NCBI GenBank assembly: GCA_036346375.1
Contig: CM070508.1
Coordinates: forward strand, 10,286,852 to 10,350,851
Direction of reading: 5' to 3'
DNA: 64,000 nt
From: Guadua angustifolia
Lineage: Eukaryota > Streptophyta > Magnoliopsida > Poales > Poaceae
Under the pieces are notes generated by a model that saw nothing but the letters and a program-made list of their open reading frames with translations, searched no databases and was not told where the DNA came from. The first letter of the stretch is position 1. Every line of letters begins with the position of its first letter. This document shows, in pieces, positions 10,686 to 22,020 of the stretch. Made by a program: the position numbers and the translations under genes.

Positions 10686-11636
10686 CTGTAGATATGTCAT
10701 TCATCTTCTATGGAAAAAAAGCATAAACTCATTGAGAGTGTACTTGCTTTTCTCTGTAAGATTACCTTTTATCCGCGCTACCAGAATAAGATTGGTCATT
10801 ATTCTTTACTCGAGTCTTTCCAAGGCAATCTTTGTATGAGAATGTTGAACAATTTCATCGGATAAGGTGATATCATGTACCATAGAGATCTAGAGAATAT
10901 GGACATCAACATGAATGTTGTGGTAAATTATCGCAAAGGGGTTCCCATCATTGTGCACTGTGAAGTAAAGAAAGCAATTGTGCAGTCTGTGAAAGCTAGC
11001 GATGGGCAACTATGCAATGGAGTGTCCTCGTTGGCAAGGAATGGTCTTATCGAGCAATTCTCCTGGGCATGCAGGCAAGAGACTCAAACACACACTATCT
11101 TGATTTGGCGTATAGCCACGAGTTACTGCAAAATTGCACTTGCACCGACTGAATTGGAGTTGAGAGCCAAGAACAAGGGGATATTCTAGCCCACCGTGAT
11201 GCCGCCACCAAACTATCAAGATATTGTGAATACATGGTTTGTGTTTGTCCCAGAGTTGCTGCCAGATCACCAATATGATACAAAAGCCATCTTTGATGAG
11301 GTAGAAAAGGAAGCGAGGGAACTTCTGGGAGGTGAAAGAACGTTGCAAGACAGTATCATGTAATGAAAAACTTGGGGCAACTGAAGGAGACGATTTTTGT
11401 GAAGGGCGCAAAGCTTGGGAAGCAGTTAGAATGCATACAGATTGTACAATGTGTTGGAAGGTGATGGCAAACTTCTGGGCTGAAATGGTTTTATATGTTG
11501 CCTCATCGGATAATGTAAAAGGTCATATTGAACACCTTTGATTACTCACGCGGTGGGGAGTTTGTGACTTATATATTGGGCTTTGATTACTCACGCAGGC
11601 GTTGTGGAGCGAAGCAATGATAGCCAGAATGTGTAA
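10686..11636 (+). pseudogene. DUF4220-DUF594 gene, 3' part (broken)
   Basis: This is the continuation of the gene cut at 4810. From about 10770 the frame reads YQNKIGHYSLLESF, a conserved DUF4220 block. A TAA at 10863-10865 interrupts it. It goes on to FSWACRQETQTHTILIWRIATSYC (11054-11130), the DUF594 signature. A shift leads to KLSRYCEYMVCVCP and then to ELLPDHQYDTKAIFDEVEKEA. A further shift leads to CTMCWKVMANFWAEMVLYVAS and DNVKGHIEHL. The C-terminus (LITHAGVVERSNDSQNV, stop at 11634-11636) is displaced by a short templated-looking insertion at about 11537-11552. The protein family has no established biochemical role. Confidence 0.87.
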
Positions 11637-13037
11637 AAATTCAGTGACCCTCCAGCAGGGGTGCATCACCTTTTGGTTCTGTGAATTGAAGAAAGTAGAA
11701 AGAATTCTTGATATGTTTTTTTGGTCAAGTTTGTTGTTGTTGTTGCTGTTGTAAAGTTTGCTATGATCTTGGTGCTTTTATCGAGTGAAATGTACTTTTT
11801 ATCAACGCCAGTAGTATGTTTCATAATTCATCTGGGCTATATGGTACTGTTGCGGCGTGGATGTCTCTTGAGTTATTTGTACATGTAACTGGTCAAATGA
11901 GACTTCTATTTCTATGGTTTGTCATGTTTGTCAAACTTATTGCAGTTGGCATTTTGATTCATAATTTTGCCCAAAAAAACAAAAATCAGCTTTCAATATG
12001 TACTAGATCATCCAGCCTATTGCTAATGTTTATCATTGTTGGTAGTTTGAGTTTACATTAAATTGTTCTTTATTATTAGGTAAAAAGGGTGAACTTGCTC
12101 CCCTTTCGTTTGTTGGATTGGATGAGGCTACCTAGTCTATCATATGTTCGCGACTGAGCCGGTTGCATGGTTTATTGCAGCCAGAGGAGGCAGGAAGACT
12201 GGAGATGAAGTGGTTGATGGCACTGGCACCTCTCAAAGTGAAATGATACCCAAGTACAAATGATTAATGTCTCATTTCAAGGCAACTGGTACGTGCAGGT
12301 GCCATCATTCTTCGGACCAAATCCTCCATCGACCTACAGCTAAGACGTCGCTTTTGCTTTTCCTTTCCGGTAAAAAAATAGGGCCTAAATCTTCTTGCCT
12401 TTGACATTTTTAAGTTTGGTAAAGTACTATCTTTAACCCCAATGATTGAGGTTGTAGTTTACTAGTAGTTGCAAATTTCCAAGGCTTCACAAGTACAATC
12501 CAGGATGCAGCATTTGTCATTCAATTTCACACCTGGAGACACAAGCAAGCACCACACAAGTAACCTCTATCACAAACAAGCACTAGACCAGTACAGAAGT
12601 AATCTAACTGTTGCCTTTAATTAAGTATTCTATATGTACTAACTACTAAAATACCATGCTATATGTTAGAAGAATACATTTGCATGTTCATTGGCTTTGA
12701 TGATTGGTGAGAGCACAGATATTCTTAGGGTTAGGAAGAGCAAACAAGACACAAGATTTTTACGTAGAAAACTCTTGTGAAAAAACTATAGGAGATAAAT
12801 CCACTGTATCGTTCAAGATTACATATACATAGAGGTGACTTTAATAGCCAGATTTAGTCCGAGTCCTAGATAAATAGGACTCTTATATATGGATATTTGA
12901 GGAATTGAGATTATCTCTTGACACGTATCAAGCCCCCAGCACAGACTAGGAGGATCTTATCCTCTTGCTGTACCTGAAATTCCCAGGTTCTACTGATCAC
13001 TGGCAAAAAGAAAAAAAGAAATGCAGGTCCATCCCAA
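11637..13037. other. Former 3' UTR and intergenic DNA; possible LTR remnant near 12700-12960
   Basis: The first few hundred bases are T-rich and probably the old 3' UTR of the DUF4220 gene. No gene is seen. The part from about 12700 to 12960 (dyad CACAAGATTTTTAC/AAACTCTTGTG, TATATATGG near 12890) resembles LTR sequence of copia elements, but no partner LTR, primer site or duplication was found. Confidence 0.35.
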
Positions 13038-13174
13038 GGATCAAAATTTCACCGAAAACCAGGGAAATTTCACCGAAATCTCATATTTTGGGCCACCACG
13101 AAATCCAAACTAGCCAAATTTCTGGATTTTTCGATTACAAATTGTCAATGTTTCGTAGAACCGGCAAGTAAATT

Positions 13175-14163
13175 TGTAAGTACAGGGGTCGCGCGTCCCC
13201 TCTCCTTGAATGGTTAGACTAAGGAAGTCCCGGATGTATACTGGTTCGGGCGGAATGTCCCTACGTCCAGTTCGTGGCGGTGGTGATTATTGCTCTAGGT
13301 GTAGCGGACTACAAGGGATTATAAGCGAGAGCTGAGGACAGGCCCTTAGCGCTCGTCCGAGTGGGGAAACTCGGGAGAGTTTCTCCTGAGTCGGAAGGCT
13401 CGAACTGGTTTACACGAGAAGTGTTGGATCGGCTGAGGTCTGCGTGCCCTCTCCCTGAGGGCCCTACCTCCCCTTATATAGGTGGAGGGGGCAGGTTACA
13501 CGGGAGTTTTGGAGAAAAAGGTAGGGTGCGCTTCGCTTGGGTGTCTGGTCTTGATCACAGTGATTGACGGGTCCTGTCCGTCCCATCTTTGGTCGATGAA
13601 CACACAGACGGCGCTCCGTTAGGAAGGCGCCTTTTGCCCTCCGTGTGCCGTCGACGGCGTGGCGGACATTTGCTTTATTCTGCGGCCCCCGCCGCCTTAG
13701 GAAAAAGTCACCGTCATAGCACATCGTATCATGTCCATTGGCAGTGACCAGCCATTGTCGACCGTCGGGGTGACGAAGCGAGGTTTAAACTCATGCGAGT
13801 CCGCCTAAGGCAGTTGGCGCCTATTTGGCGCTGGACTGGGCTCGGTCGAGCTTGTTAGGGCGCCGGACCAGCATGCACTGACTCAAGGCAGTCGGAGTCG
13901 TCCTGGTGGGCTCGATCGGGGCCGGGGGAGCCTTCGAGATCCCTGGGCCGAAAAGCTGATCCCCAGATGGCTCATTTGGCATTTCAGCCAATATTGAGTG
14001 ACAATCCCATCTGTGAGGGATGGAGACTTTAGTAATACCCTCTCCAGCACTCTGCATCGTTGCCAGCCTTGATGCCGTCGTGCTCGGATGACTGAGAGAA
14101 ATACGATCTTGAAATAGACGTATACTTTGCTGTGAGGTACCCCTGGTAGGAGTATTCGTCACA
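13175..14163. mobile_element. Probable solo LTR
   Basis: The GC-richer block begins TGTAAGTACAGGGG and ends ATTCGTCACA, giving the TG...CA ends of an LTR. A TATATAGG box lies near 13475. No second LTR, primer site or coding region is present, which fits recombination between two LTRs. Flanks AAATT and AATGG do not form a clear 5-bp duplication, so the exact ends are uncertain. ORFs in both strands here have no recognisable domain. Confidence 0.5.
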
Positions 14164-14908
14164 AATGGACCAGATTTGAATTTTAGTTTCTGAATTTTGG
14201 CTGAGATTTGTTCGAAATATCGAGATTTCGGCAAAATTTCGGATTTTGATTTTTTTTAGATCAATAGGACATCCACCATGATGGATATCCCGGTTCCATT
14301 ACTAGAAACCAAAGAAACAACAGTTTTGAACCCAAAATCTCACAGCAGACACACCTCAAAACTCACATGAGTGGACTAACACTATCAAACTTCTCCAAAC
14401 CGACAAAACCTCCTGGGCGGTGGTAGAACAACCGAACTCAAAGGAAATTCACGGCCTTCACCTTCCACGATAGCACCGAAACCACTCAGCAACCAAGACA
14501 ACCTCCGGTAGCAAACCAACACATACAGACCATCAAAATAAACAACCAACACCAAGAACGTCCTAAGCAAAAACACTCAAAGCGCCACAACCCATTACAT
14601 TAGTCATCAATCACCGACTAACAAAATCAGCACGGGCTTTCAAAACAAGCACAGATCCATCATCCGAGGCGCTAATCTTCAAATGCTCAAAAGCATCGGA
14701 GCTTGAAGTTTGAATTCGAGTCTGCAAAACCGATCTATTGCATTTATCATATTTTCCTTGAGCAGAGGTCTCCAATCCCTCGAGTCATGAGCATTATTCT
14801 CCGGATAGATTTCATACATGTCAAACCTGAAAATGAAAAATCATATCATTTCATTATTCCATAAACACCAAAGAGCGTAGCACTAATGAATTTAGAGCCA
14901 CATAATTC

Positions 14909-15911
14909 TTATTCTTTGGGCCAAAAGCGAGCCCATGATTCATAATTGGAACCAATATTCAACTCAAAATAATCCCTAATCAAACACCAAACACTTTTAG
15001 CAACCACACACTCAAAGAAAATATGAACAACATTTTCAGGCTCATCACAAAAGCTACAATCAATTCCCTTATTCAAACCTCTTTTTAGTAAATTGTCTTT
15101 AGTCATTAATTTGTTGTGAGAGATAAGCCAAAGGAAAAAATGAATTTTAGGAGGCACAATCAGATTCCAGACAGCCGGAATAAAAACCGGTAAAACCCCT
15201 CTAAAATTAATGATAGCATAAAGAGACTTGACAGAGTAAACCCCATTACTGTTATACTGCCAGACTAGAGCATCCTCTTCAGAAGTAAGCCTCACAGATT
15301 GAACCACTTCCACCAACTCAAACCACCTGATCATCATGTTTTCAGAGAAAGTCCGTCTAAAAGTGCATTTAATATTAGAACCATCCCAGATATCAGCAAT
15401 AGTACACCCTTTCTCATTGACTATCATATAAAGATCCCAAAATTGAATAGCCAAGCTGGAATTCCCAAACCATATATCCTCCCAAAACCTTACCCTATTA
15501 CCATTCCCAACACACCATTTATAGCCAAATTTAGTTGCTTGGATGGCCCACATAACCCCTTCCAAAAAATGAAACATGATCCGTATCCGACACAAAGATA
15601 TTGGGATTATCGACCTTTGTGCTTGTACTTGATCAAATTGTTCCAAATCTTATTCTCATTAGCATAGAATCTCTTCACCCAAGAGGCCAAAAGGCCTGAT
15701 TTAAGTCTCTAATGTTAGGAACTCCAAGACCGCCAAACCTTTTATCCATACAAACTAAATGCCAATTCGCTAGATGAAGTTTGTTGTGACCTTCATAATC
15801 ATTCCAGAGACAATTGGCCATATGAGAATTAATGAGGGATAAAGCCCATTTAGAAAACTTGAAGAAGGATAGCAAATATATAGGGATACTAGCCAAGCAG
15901 GACTTAATCAA
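14909..15911 (-). pseudogene. LINE ORF2 C-terminal region
   Basis: The 15675-15911 frame has IKSCLASIPIYLLSFFKF and FGGLGVPNIRDLN. The 14909-15646 frame (245 residues) has WNLIVPPKIHFFLWL, then DCSFCDEPENVVHIFFEC, the Cys/His pattern of the zf-RVT domain. These follow the reverse transcriptase in plant LINEs and may bind nucleic acid. The two frames are separated by a break near 15660. Confidence 0.88.
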
Positions 15912-15986
15912 AATGAGACGACCACTATAAGATAATAACTTCCCTCTCCAACCAGCAATTCTTTTTAAAATTTTATCGATAAGCGG

Positions 15987-17117
15987 CTAAAGATCATCCC
16001 TCTTAATTTTATCATGATGCAAAGGAATACCAAGGTATTTAATTGGGAAATTGCCAATTCTGCAACAAAAGATATCAGCAAACCTCTTAGTCTCACCATC
16101 ATCACACCCCATGGAAACCAACTCGCTTTTGTGGAAATTAATCCTCATCTGGGACATTTGCTCAAAACAAATAAGCAACCACTTGAGATGTAAAGCATAC
16201 TCCTCATTATCTTTCAAAAGAGGATGGTGTCATCGACATCTGCAGACTCATAATGCCACCGGGGCAAAGATCATCGCACAACCCTTTAATCAAGTTATTA
16301 TTAGCGACTTTAAGCAAAATTCTAGTAAAAACATCAACTACTAAGTTAAAAAGAATGGGAGACAGAGGGTCGCCTTGCCTCAAACCTTTGCCAGTTTGGA
16401 AAAACTTACTCTCAACATTGTTGATTTTAACTCCCCAGAGCCTTTATCCGAATTAACCAAATCCAAGTCCTCCACTTCTCCCCAAAACCCTTTTAGCGTA
16501 AGCGTCTAAAAAGCTCCAATTAACTTTGTCATCACGCTTTTTCAAAATCAAGTTTGAGGACAAGACCCTTCTCTCTGTCTCTATGCATTTTATGTATAAC
16601 CCGTGGCGGTGACCACACTCTCAAGGATATATCTATTCTTGATAAAAGCGGTTTGATTTTGAAGGATAATCCTATCGCAAATAGAACCAATCCTATTGGT
16701 TAACACCTTAGTGATAATTTTGTAGCTACAATTCAACAAGCTAATTGGTCTGAATTGCTTAATGTTCCGGGCATTGGCTTCTTTAGGAATCAGAGTAATC
16801 ATGGCAAAATTAAGCCTAAACACATCCATATCACAATTCTCAAAACTTCTGAAGAGAGCCAGCAGGTCCTCCTTGATAATCTTCCAAAATTTTTGGTAGA
16901 AAATGAAAGGGAGGCCATCCGGACCGGGGGCTCCATCAGAGTAAGAACTAAAAGCAGCATTCCTGATTTCCTCCTCAGTAAAAGGAGCCTTAAGAACCCG
17001 ATTCTCATCCACAGAAACCTTCTCATCATCATTATAAAAACCTTCCCCAAGATTAATATTAGGTTTAGATTCAAACCCAAACAAAGATTTATAATAATCA
17101 CAAGCAATGTTTAACAT
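15987..17117 (-). pseudogene. LINE reverse transcriptase fragments
   Basis: The 16590-17117 frame reads GAPGPDGLPFIFYQKFW, MITLIPKEANARNIKQFRPISLLN and QTAFIKNRYILESV, all RT palm/finger blocks. The 15987-16217 frame reads MRINFHKSELV and FPIKYLGIPLHHDK. Between them (16220-16590) the catalytic segment is degenerate: around 16220-16250 the triplets give ADVDDTILF, so the usual YADD is disturbed. Stops separate the pieces. No active enzyme is possible. Confidence 0.9.
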
Positions 17118-17235
17118 CCCATTAGTATCCTGAACCGGCCCCTCAGGCCCATCTAGAACATTGATAAGGTTTTTCCTACGTCTCTGATTAGCGACAGCAT
17201 GAAAGTATTTAGTATTCTATTTCGGATTTTGATCC

Positions 17236-18004
17236 CGGTGAAATTTTATGCGAAAACAAAATTTGAACCTCGGTCCATCCATCCACAGCTTGGCACTACC
17301 ATTCCCTTCGTATTTTCCCCCCTGTAGTTGAAAGGACAAACGATACGCCTGGTTGCATTGCCGTCTAGTACAGACAGTTTTGCAAGGGCAGGACCATGCA
17401 GCATGACGGATGGGATAGGATGGGGATCAGGGAAAGATGGCATGTGCAGACAGGCTTGACCGCATGTTACATGTATCCTCCCCAGTAGCCTGACATGAGG
17501 AGGCAACAGTTCTTTCCACCACTAATAATCATCTGCAGTAGCAGGTATCTAGTCTTAGTTTACGATTGTCACTGCATAATCAATTGCTGGCTCACTTATC
17601 GATGTAAGCATGGCAGCGCCTCCTCAATGTAATATCCTCTGCTGATCAGTTATTTTCACCGAAGCTTGAGCTCTTCTAGCCCACTCTTCTCTCTCTCTCT
17701 CTCTCTCTTTTTTTGCAAATCTAGTACATCCGTAAATGCATTTACAAATTGGACATTTTCTCTCCATAAAAGGTGCTCCTGTGTCTCGGGAGTTTTCGGA
17801 GCTCCGGTGACCTTCTGCTGTAGGAGAGTGTGAAAGATGATACATGGCTAAATCTATAAACGCGACAAGAAAAATAGAAGTGGCTAGAAAAGTGATGATT
17901 TCATTTTCACCGCCCTAAATTGAACAGCACCACTATTATATCGCAAAATGGACAGGTTCTTGTGGGGAATAGACATGCTTCTACGCCCTCACGTTGCGCT
18001 AGAT
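17236..18004. other. Intergenic DNA with a CT microsatellite
   Basis: No gene seen. A (CT)n run lies at about 17687-17708, next to a short T run. Minor ORFs on the minus strand have no recognisable domain. Confidence 0.5.
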
Positions 18005-18007
18005 TAA

Positions 18008-18201
18008 GGGCCTGTTTGGTAGCTCTAGATCCCATCTTCACCTGAGATCTGAAACTTCTAGGTTAAAATAAAGTGAATTAAGTTTATATTTTGGTCTAAA
18101 ATGTAAACAATATGATCTATCTAAACACTTTTAATGTACTCACAGCTCCATCTCCACAGATCTGGTGAAGCTAGAAATATCCAGCTTCACCAAACACACC
18201 C
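18008..18201. mobile_element. Tourist-like MITE
   Basis: Ends GGGCCTGTTTGGTAGCT and (reverse complement) GGGTGTGTTTGGTGAAGCT are inverted repeats. TAA flanks both sides (18005-18007, 18202-18204), the PIF/Harbinger-type duplication. Length is 194 bp with no coding capacity. Confidence 0.92.
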
Positions 18202-18285
18202 TAACAAGACAGGTTCAAGACTATCCCCGAAGCGGAAGAAACGAAGCGAAAGTGCGTTGCACAGAAGGGGATCGTTTCTTGATCG

Positions 18286-18426
18286 TTTCCAATGCATTGT
18301 TAATTAATGTTAGAAAAAGTAGATAGAAACTATGCATTGGGGTCATTGTTTCTAAACCACCATTTAATACACTCTCTCTCCTACATGGCACACTTAGAAA
18401 CCATCTAAGAAACAATGCATTGGAAA
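18286..18426. repeat. Inverted repeat / MITE-like foldback
   Basis: TTTCCAATGCATTGTT (18286-18301) and AACAATGCATTGGAAA (18411-18426) are perfect 16-bp inverted copies. The interior has further partly matching arms (TAGAAAC/GTTTCTA). Outer ends and target duplication could not be fixed. Confidence 0.65.
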
Positions 18427-19292
18427 TGCCTAGTCGTCCCTGTAATTAATTTCATCTACTCCTTACGCTTCTGACGTCATATTCTCTGTAATTTCTTTGT
18501 TTTAATGCTAAGACAGAGCTCCTGTCATTCGTTAAAAAAACAAGACCGGTCGATAAATCTGGAGTCTTGTAGTAGATGAACCGAACTGCGAGCGACAGAC
18601 GGAAGATCATTTAGTTTGTACGGGCTAATTAACACTTCTGAACATTTATCTCCCTCTTTTTTCCCCCTCTCCCTTGAAAGAACACCTACACCCAACAAGA
18701 TGAGGGGACTGTAGGGTGCAGATCAGCACGCATCCTGCCCAGTTCCTGGTGAGACGACGAAGAAGGTTGCCGTGCGTGCACGGCCGCGATGCAATTGCAT
18801 CACATGACTGGCAAGATCCCGGCACAGTGCCCCCCGTGTCCGGTCCCTGGCGATGGACGGATCGACGCGGCAACCGCCGGTCGCCGTCGCCCAACCAACG
18901 CCCGGGAGCCGCCGTCAGTGGATGATGGCGCCCGGAGATGCGCCCGGCCAGCACCACAACAACCTACGGGGTGCGCGCGAAAACGACTGCCGGGATGGGT
19001 GGATGGCGCTCCCCTGTCTCTTGCTACAATCACCCAAGAATCCTCTCGTTCTTTATGGTCAGCTCCTTCTGTGTATCGAAGTGTGCTAGCGTTTGTTCCT
19101 TTTCTCCCTGCCTCGTGTAAGGCCGTGAGATACTATGGAACCTAATACAGATCACAAGCAGTGGCATACCTAGAAAAGAAAATAGAGGGGTACTCTACTC
19201 AGTGCTACTGTGTTTCCTTGCGTTTATAGTGAGCATCGGATGCGACTCTTAAATACCACCAAAAAAAGGCTGCAGGACTAAAGGGTATCAGG
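18427..19292. other. Intergenic DNA with a GC-rich fragment
   Basis: The part from 18700 to 19030 is GC-rich with overlapping ORFs on both strands, none with a recognisable domain. It could be a captured or decayed gene piece. At about 19156 there is CAGTGGCATACCTAG, which resembles the left end of the hAT element at 19293, but no matching right end was found. Confidence 0.35.
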
Positions 19293-20318
19293 CAGTGGCG
19301 AATCTAGGATAAAAATAGAGGTGAGGCTTCTATATCGAAGTTTTGGCTCAACATAAACATACTAACGATACATCTACCGATCTATTGCTAACCAAATTCT
19401 AAATTCATACATATTAAATTAGAGAGACAAAAATATCAATCAGTCAATAGAATAGACTTGGGCAATAGAATACAAAAATCAGACATCAGTTATCACAACA
19501 AAAGGCATTCAGGCATGAGGCATTGCATTGGGACTTGGGGCAATTTTTTCATACCTGGGCTTGGTTCCTATCTGGGCTTTGGCGTCTGGCGTTCGGTTGC
19601 CGGTGGACGAGAGGAGCCTCGGTTCCTCTCTGGGCTCTGGAGATGCGTGTTCGACCGTCGACTAGACGGTGCTCCGAGCGGCCGATTCCTCTCATCTAGT
19701 GATGCGCGTTCCGCTCAGCTCCCGACAATGCGTGTTCCGCCCGGCGCTCCTCTGGCGATGCGCATTCTGCCCTACGCTCTAAGCGGCCGATAACTCTTCT
19801 CGGGTCTCTGCCGCCTATTGGTTACCTGCCTGCCCTGGCCCTGGTGCACACCTGGCACCCTCGACTCCGGGTCTTCGGCACCCATCAGTACCGCACGTGC
19901 CGTGGCGAGTTCTCGCGAATCAACCACCCCCCGCGTGGTCACGCCCACCCATGCGTCTGCAGCCCGCAATCGCCCGTGCGTCGATCTACCGCCTGCGAGA
20001 CAACACCGACACTGTTTGTCTCTCGGACTCCTAGTGCTGCGTTATAGTAAAGGATTCTGAGTACGGTACCAGGTGAAAACCCATGAGAGTAAGGGAGCCT
20101 ATGACTAATTTTGATGGTCCACTTGCGTGGCAGAATTATTTTCTACTTTTCTTCTTACATCTTACTCCCAGTTGTCAGTTGCTAAATCTGTCGATTTGCC
20201 GCCATGGCACCATGTCTCTGCTTCTTTCTGACGTTAAGGATACTAAAAGGAGGGAGGATTTGACCGATCGGAGGTGGGGCTGGCGCCCCAGCCAGCCCCA
20301 ACCTTAGATACGCCCCTG
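19293..20318. mobile_element. Non-autonomous hAT element
   Basis: Ends CAGTGGCGAATCTAGG and (reverse complement) CAGGGGCGTATCTAAGG are inverted repeats. A perfect 8-bp duplication GTATCAGG flanks it at 19285-19292 and 20319-20326. The 1026-bp interior is partly GC-rich (19560-20000) with short repeats of GATGCGCGTTCCGC type. No transposase was recognised. Confidence 0.93.
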
Positions 20319-20418
20319 GTATCAGGGATACAACAGTCAAAACCGATGCTCTAGCCCCTTTGTACACCCTCTTTGCATTGGCCACCAGTCACAACTATAT
20401 ATCTCTCTCATGCTCTAA

Positions 20419-20823
20419 GGCTTATTTGGTATGGTTGTAGCTTTCTGAAAAATAGCTTTTGGCTAGACTGCATGGCTGGAGGGTTGTACGACTGAACGGC
20501 TGGACTGAAGAGATTTGGTGTTTAGCAGTCTAGTTTTTGTATAGCTTTTAGGTGTGAGAGATGTGTGTCAGAAACGAGGGTGGAAAGGGTGTGGTTTAGG
20601 ATTTTATACATAGTAGGATGGGTAATTTTCTTCAAATCTAGTGGTAAAGTTAAAACCTCAACCCACCAAAGTTGTGAAAAGCTATGCTAGACCAGCTTTG
20701 GCTTTTAGCACATCCTAATACAGATAGACTACTAGCTTTTGGCTTCTAACATGGAAAAGCTGGCCATTTGGAACAGATTCTGGCTTCCAAAGAGGAGAAG
20801 CCGAAGCTATTCCAAACAAAGCC
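20419..20823. mobile_element. Tourist-like MITE with AAGCT-rich arms
   Basis: Ends GGCTTATTTGGTATGG and (reverse complement) GGCTTTGTTTGGAATAG are inverted repeats, flanked by TAA at 20416-20418 and 20824-20826. The interior repeats AGCTTTTGGCTT-like motifs in both directions. It is 405 bp, long for a Tourist MITE, and non-coding. Confidence 0.92.
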
Positions 20824-20869
20824 TAAAGGATTCATTCAGGTAGAAGCATAGTACAAAGAGCTGCACACA

Positions 20870-22020
20870 AGATTTGAATAATTAACGAAAATGGGTCGAA
20901 AATTGCAACTATCGAAAATCACAATTTTCGTCCGTATCAGTCCGACTCAATATTTGGAACCGCTAGTAAACCGGTTCAATTCAAACTCAAATTCAAAAAA
21001 CTTAGAAAATTTGAAAAAAAAAATTATCCAAAATTTTCCTTAAATTAGTATTAATAGTTTTTAACACCTAGCATGAAATTTTTTTGAAAAAAACTGAATT
21101 TAGGAGACGTTTTTTTAGCAAATTCGAATATAGATAATAGTAAAGGAAAAAAGAAAAACTTTCATGTATATAGATACGTATACATTCTAATTGTACATTT
21201 GAGATGGAATAAAATAATTTTTTGTTCATGGTATTAATCCGAGATGTTTTTATGGAATCATAATTATGTCTTTGTTTCTAAGAAATGAATGGGGATAAAA
21301 TAGCTACGCTATTTTTTTAATATAAATATGGCATCAGATGTGATGAAAAAATAGGTTATTATTAATACTATAAAGTGGTCGTTAATACTTAACAATATCA
21401 AGCTGAACAATGACCAAAAAGTGGTTATTAATACTAGAAGAGTGATAATAGTTTCTTCATAATTAGTGATAGCACACTACCCTGTTGTTAAAAAAATTTG
21501 CATGTGGTCGTTAGTACTATTAACCATAGAGCCTTTAACGACGACTAATGACTATAATTATGTGGTTGTTAGTGACTTTCAATGACTACATATCGTATCA
21601 CTAATAATTGTTTTCCTAGTAGTGCTAATCATTCATCGAATATCCTTGATTCTCCAACAAATGTCCAAACCGTTTATCATGTCAACACAAAATACAACTT
21701 TAGTATAAGAGGTCGTTGTTTTGAGTTCTCACATTAATTTTACTTGAATATCTAGCACTTTCTATAATTTTTTCAATTTTCCTTGAATTTTCCCAATTTC
21801 CGCTGAGTGTGCCCATTTTTTATGTAAACCGATCAAAAATCGATGGAAAATCAAAAAAATGGTCGAAAATCGGTAAAACCTGGTTGGTTTTTGATTTATT
21901 TCAAACACTGTTTGACCGCTAAGTTCAAAAACTTTGACTTTGCAATTCGTTCGGTTTATACCGATTTTCGACAAAAAATAGATACTAAAACAGGGGAGGG
22001 GGCGATTTTCATGCTTGGTT
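20870..22020. repeat. AT-rich repeat DNA; possible CACTA-type end at about 21330-21624
   Basis: The outer parts (20880-21000 and 21770-21975) are rich in AAAATCG/CGATTTT motifs. Inside, 21370-21620 repeats GTGGTCGTTAATAC-like units, then stops at TTTTCCTAGTAGTG. In reverse this is CACTACTAGGAAAA, the form of a CACTA (EnSpm) terminus with subterminal repeats. The opposite end was not found, so this is a tentative fragment. Confidence 0.35.

Larger units (their letters stand above)
14251..17218 (-). mobile_element. 5'-truncated LINE (L1-type) with 15-bp target duplication
   Basis: A perfect duplication ATTTCGGATTTTGAT flanks the element at 14236-14250 and 17219-17233. The poly(A) tail appears as the T run at 14251-14257, so it reads on the minus strand. 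The reverse transcriptase lies at about 15990-17117 and the zf-RVT region at 14909-15646. The endonuclease is missing. Several frames are broken, so it is inactive. It is a different LINE lineage from the copy at 4811-10685, to judge by the poor similarity of the motif wording. Confidence 0.95.
13038..17235. mobile_element. Inverted-repeat element split by a solo LTR and a LINE
   Basis: The left end GGATCAAAAT (13038-13047) is perfectly mirrored by ATTTTGATCC at 17226-17235. Inside, the remaining host pieces are full of GAAATTT, CACCGAAA and TTTCGG motifs (13040-13170, 14164-14250, 17219-17235). A related stretch occurs at about 62570-62790. Taking out the solo LTR and the LINE leaves only a few hundred bases, so it was a small non-coding element. 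The superfamily is not clear. Confidence 0.55.

Noticed and set aside
4811..10690. A target-site duplication for the first LINE
   Set aside because: CTGCGGTAATGTTTC and CTGTAGATATGTCATTC share too few bases to be called a duplication.
13361..14234. ORFs inside the probable solo LTR
   Set aside because: Both strands open in GC-rich DNA, no domain; LTRs do not normally encode proteins.
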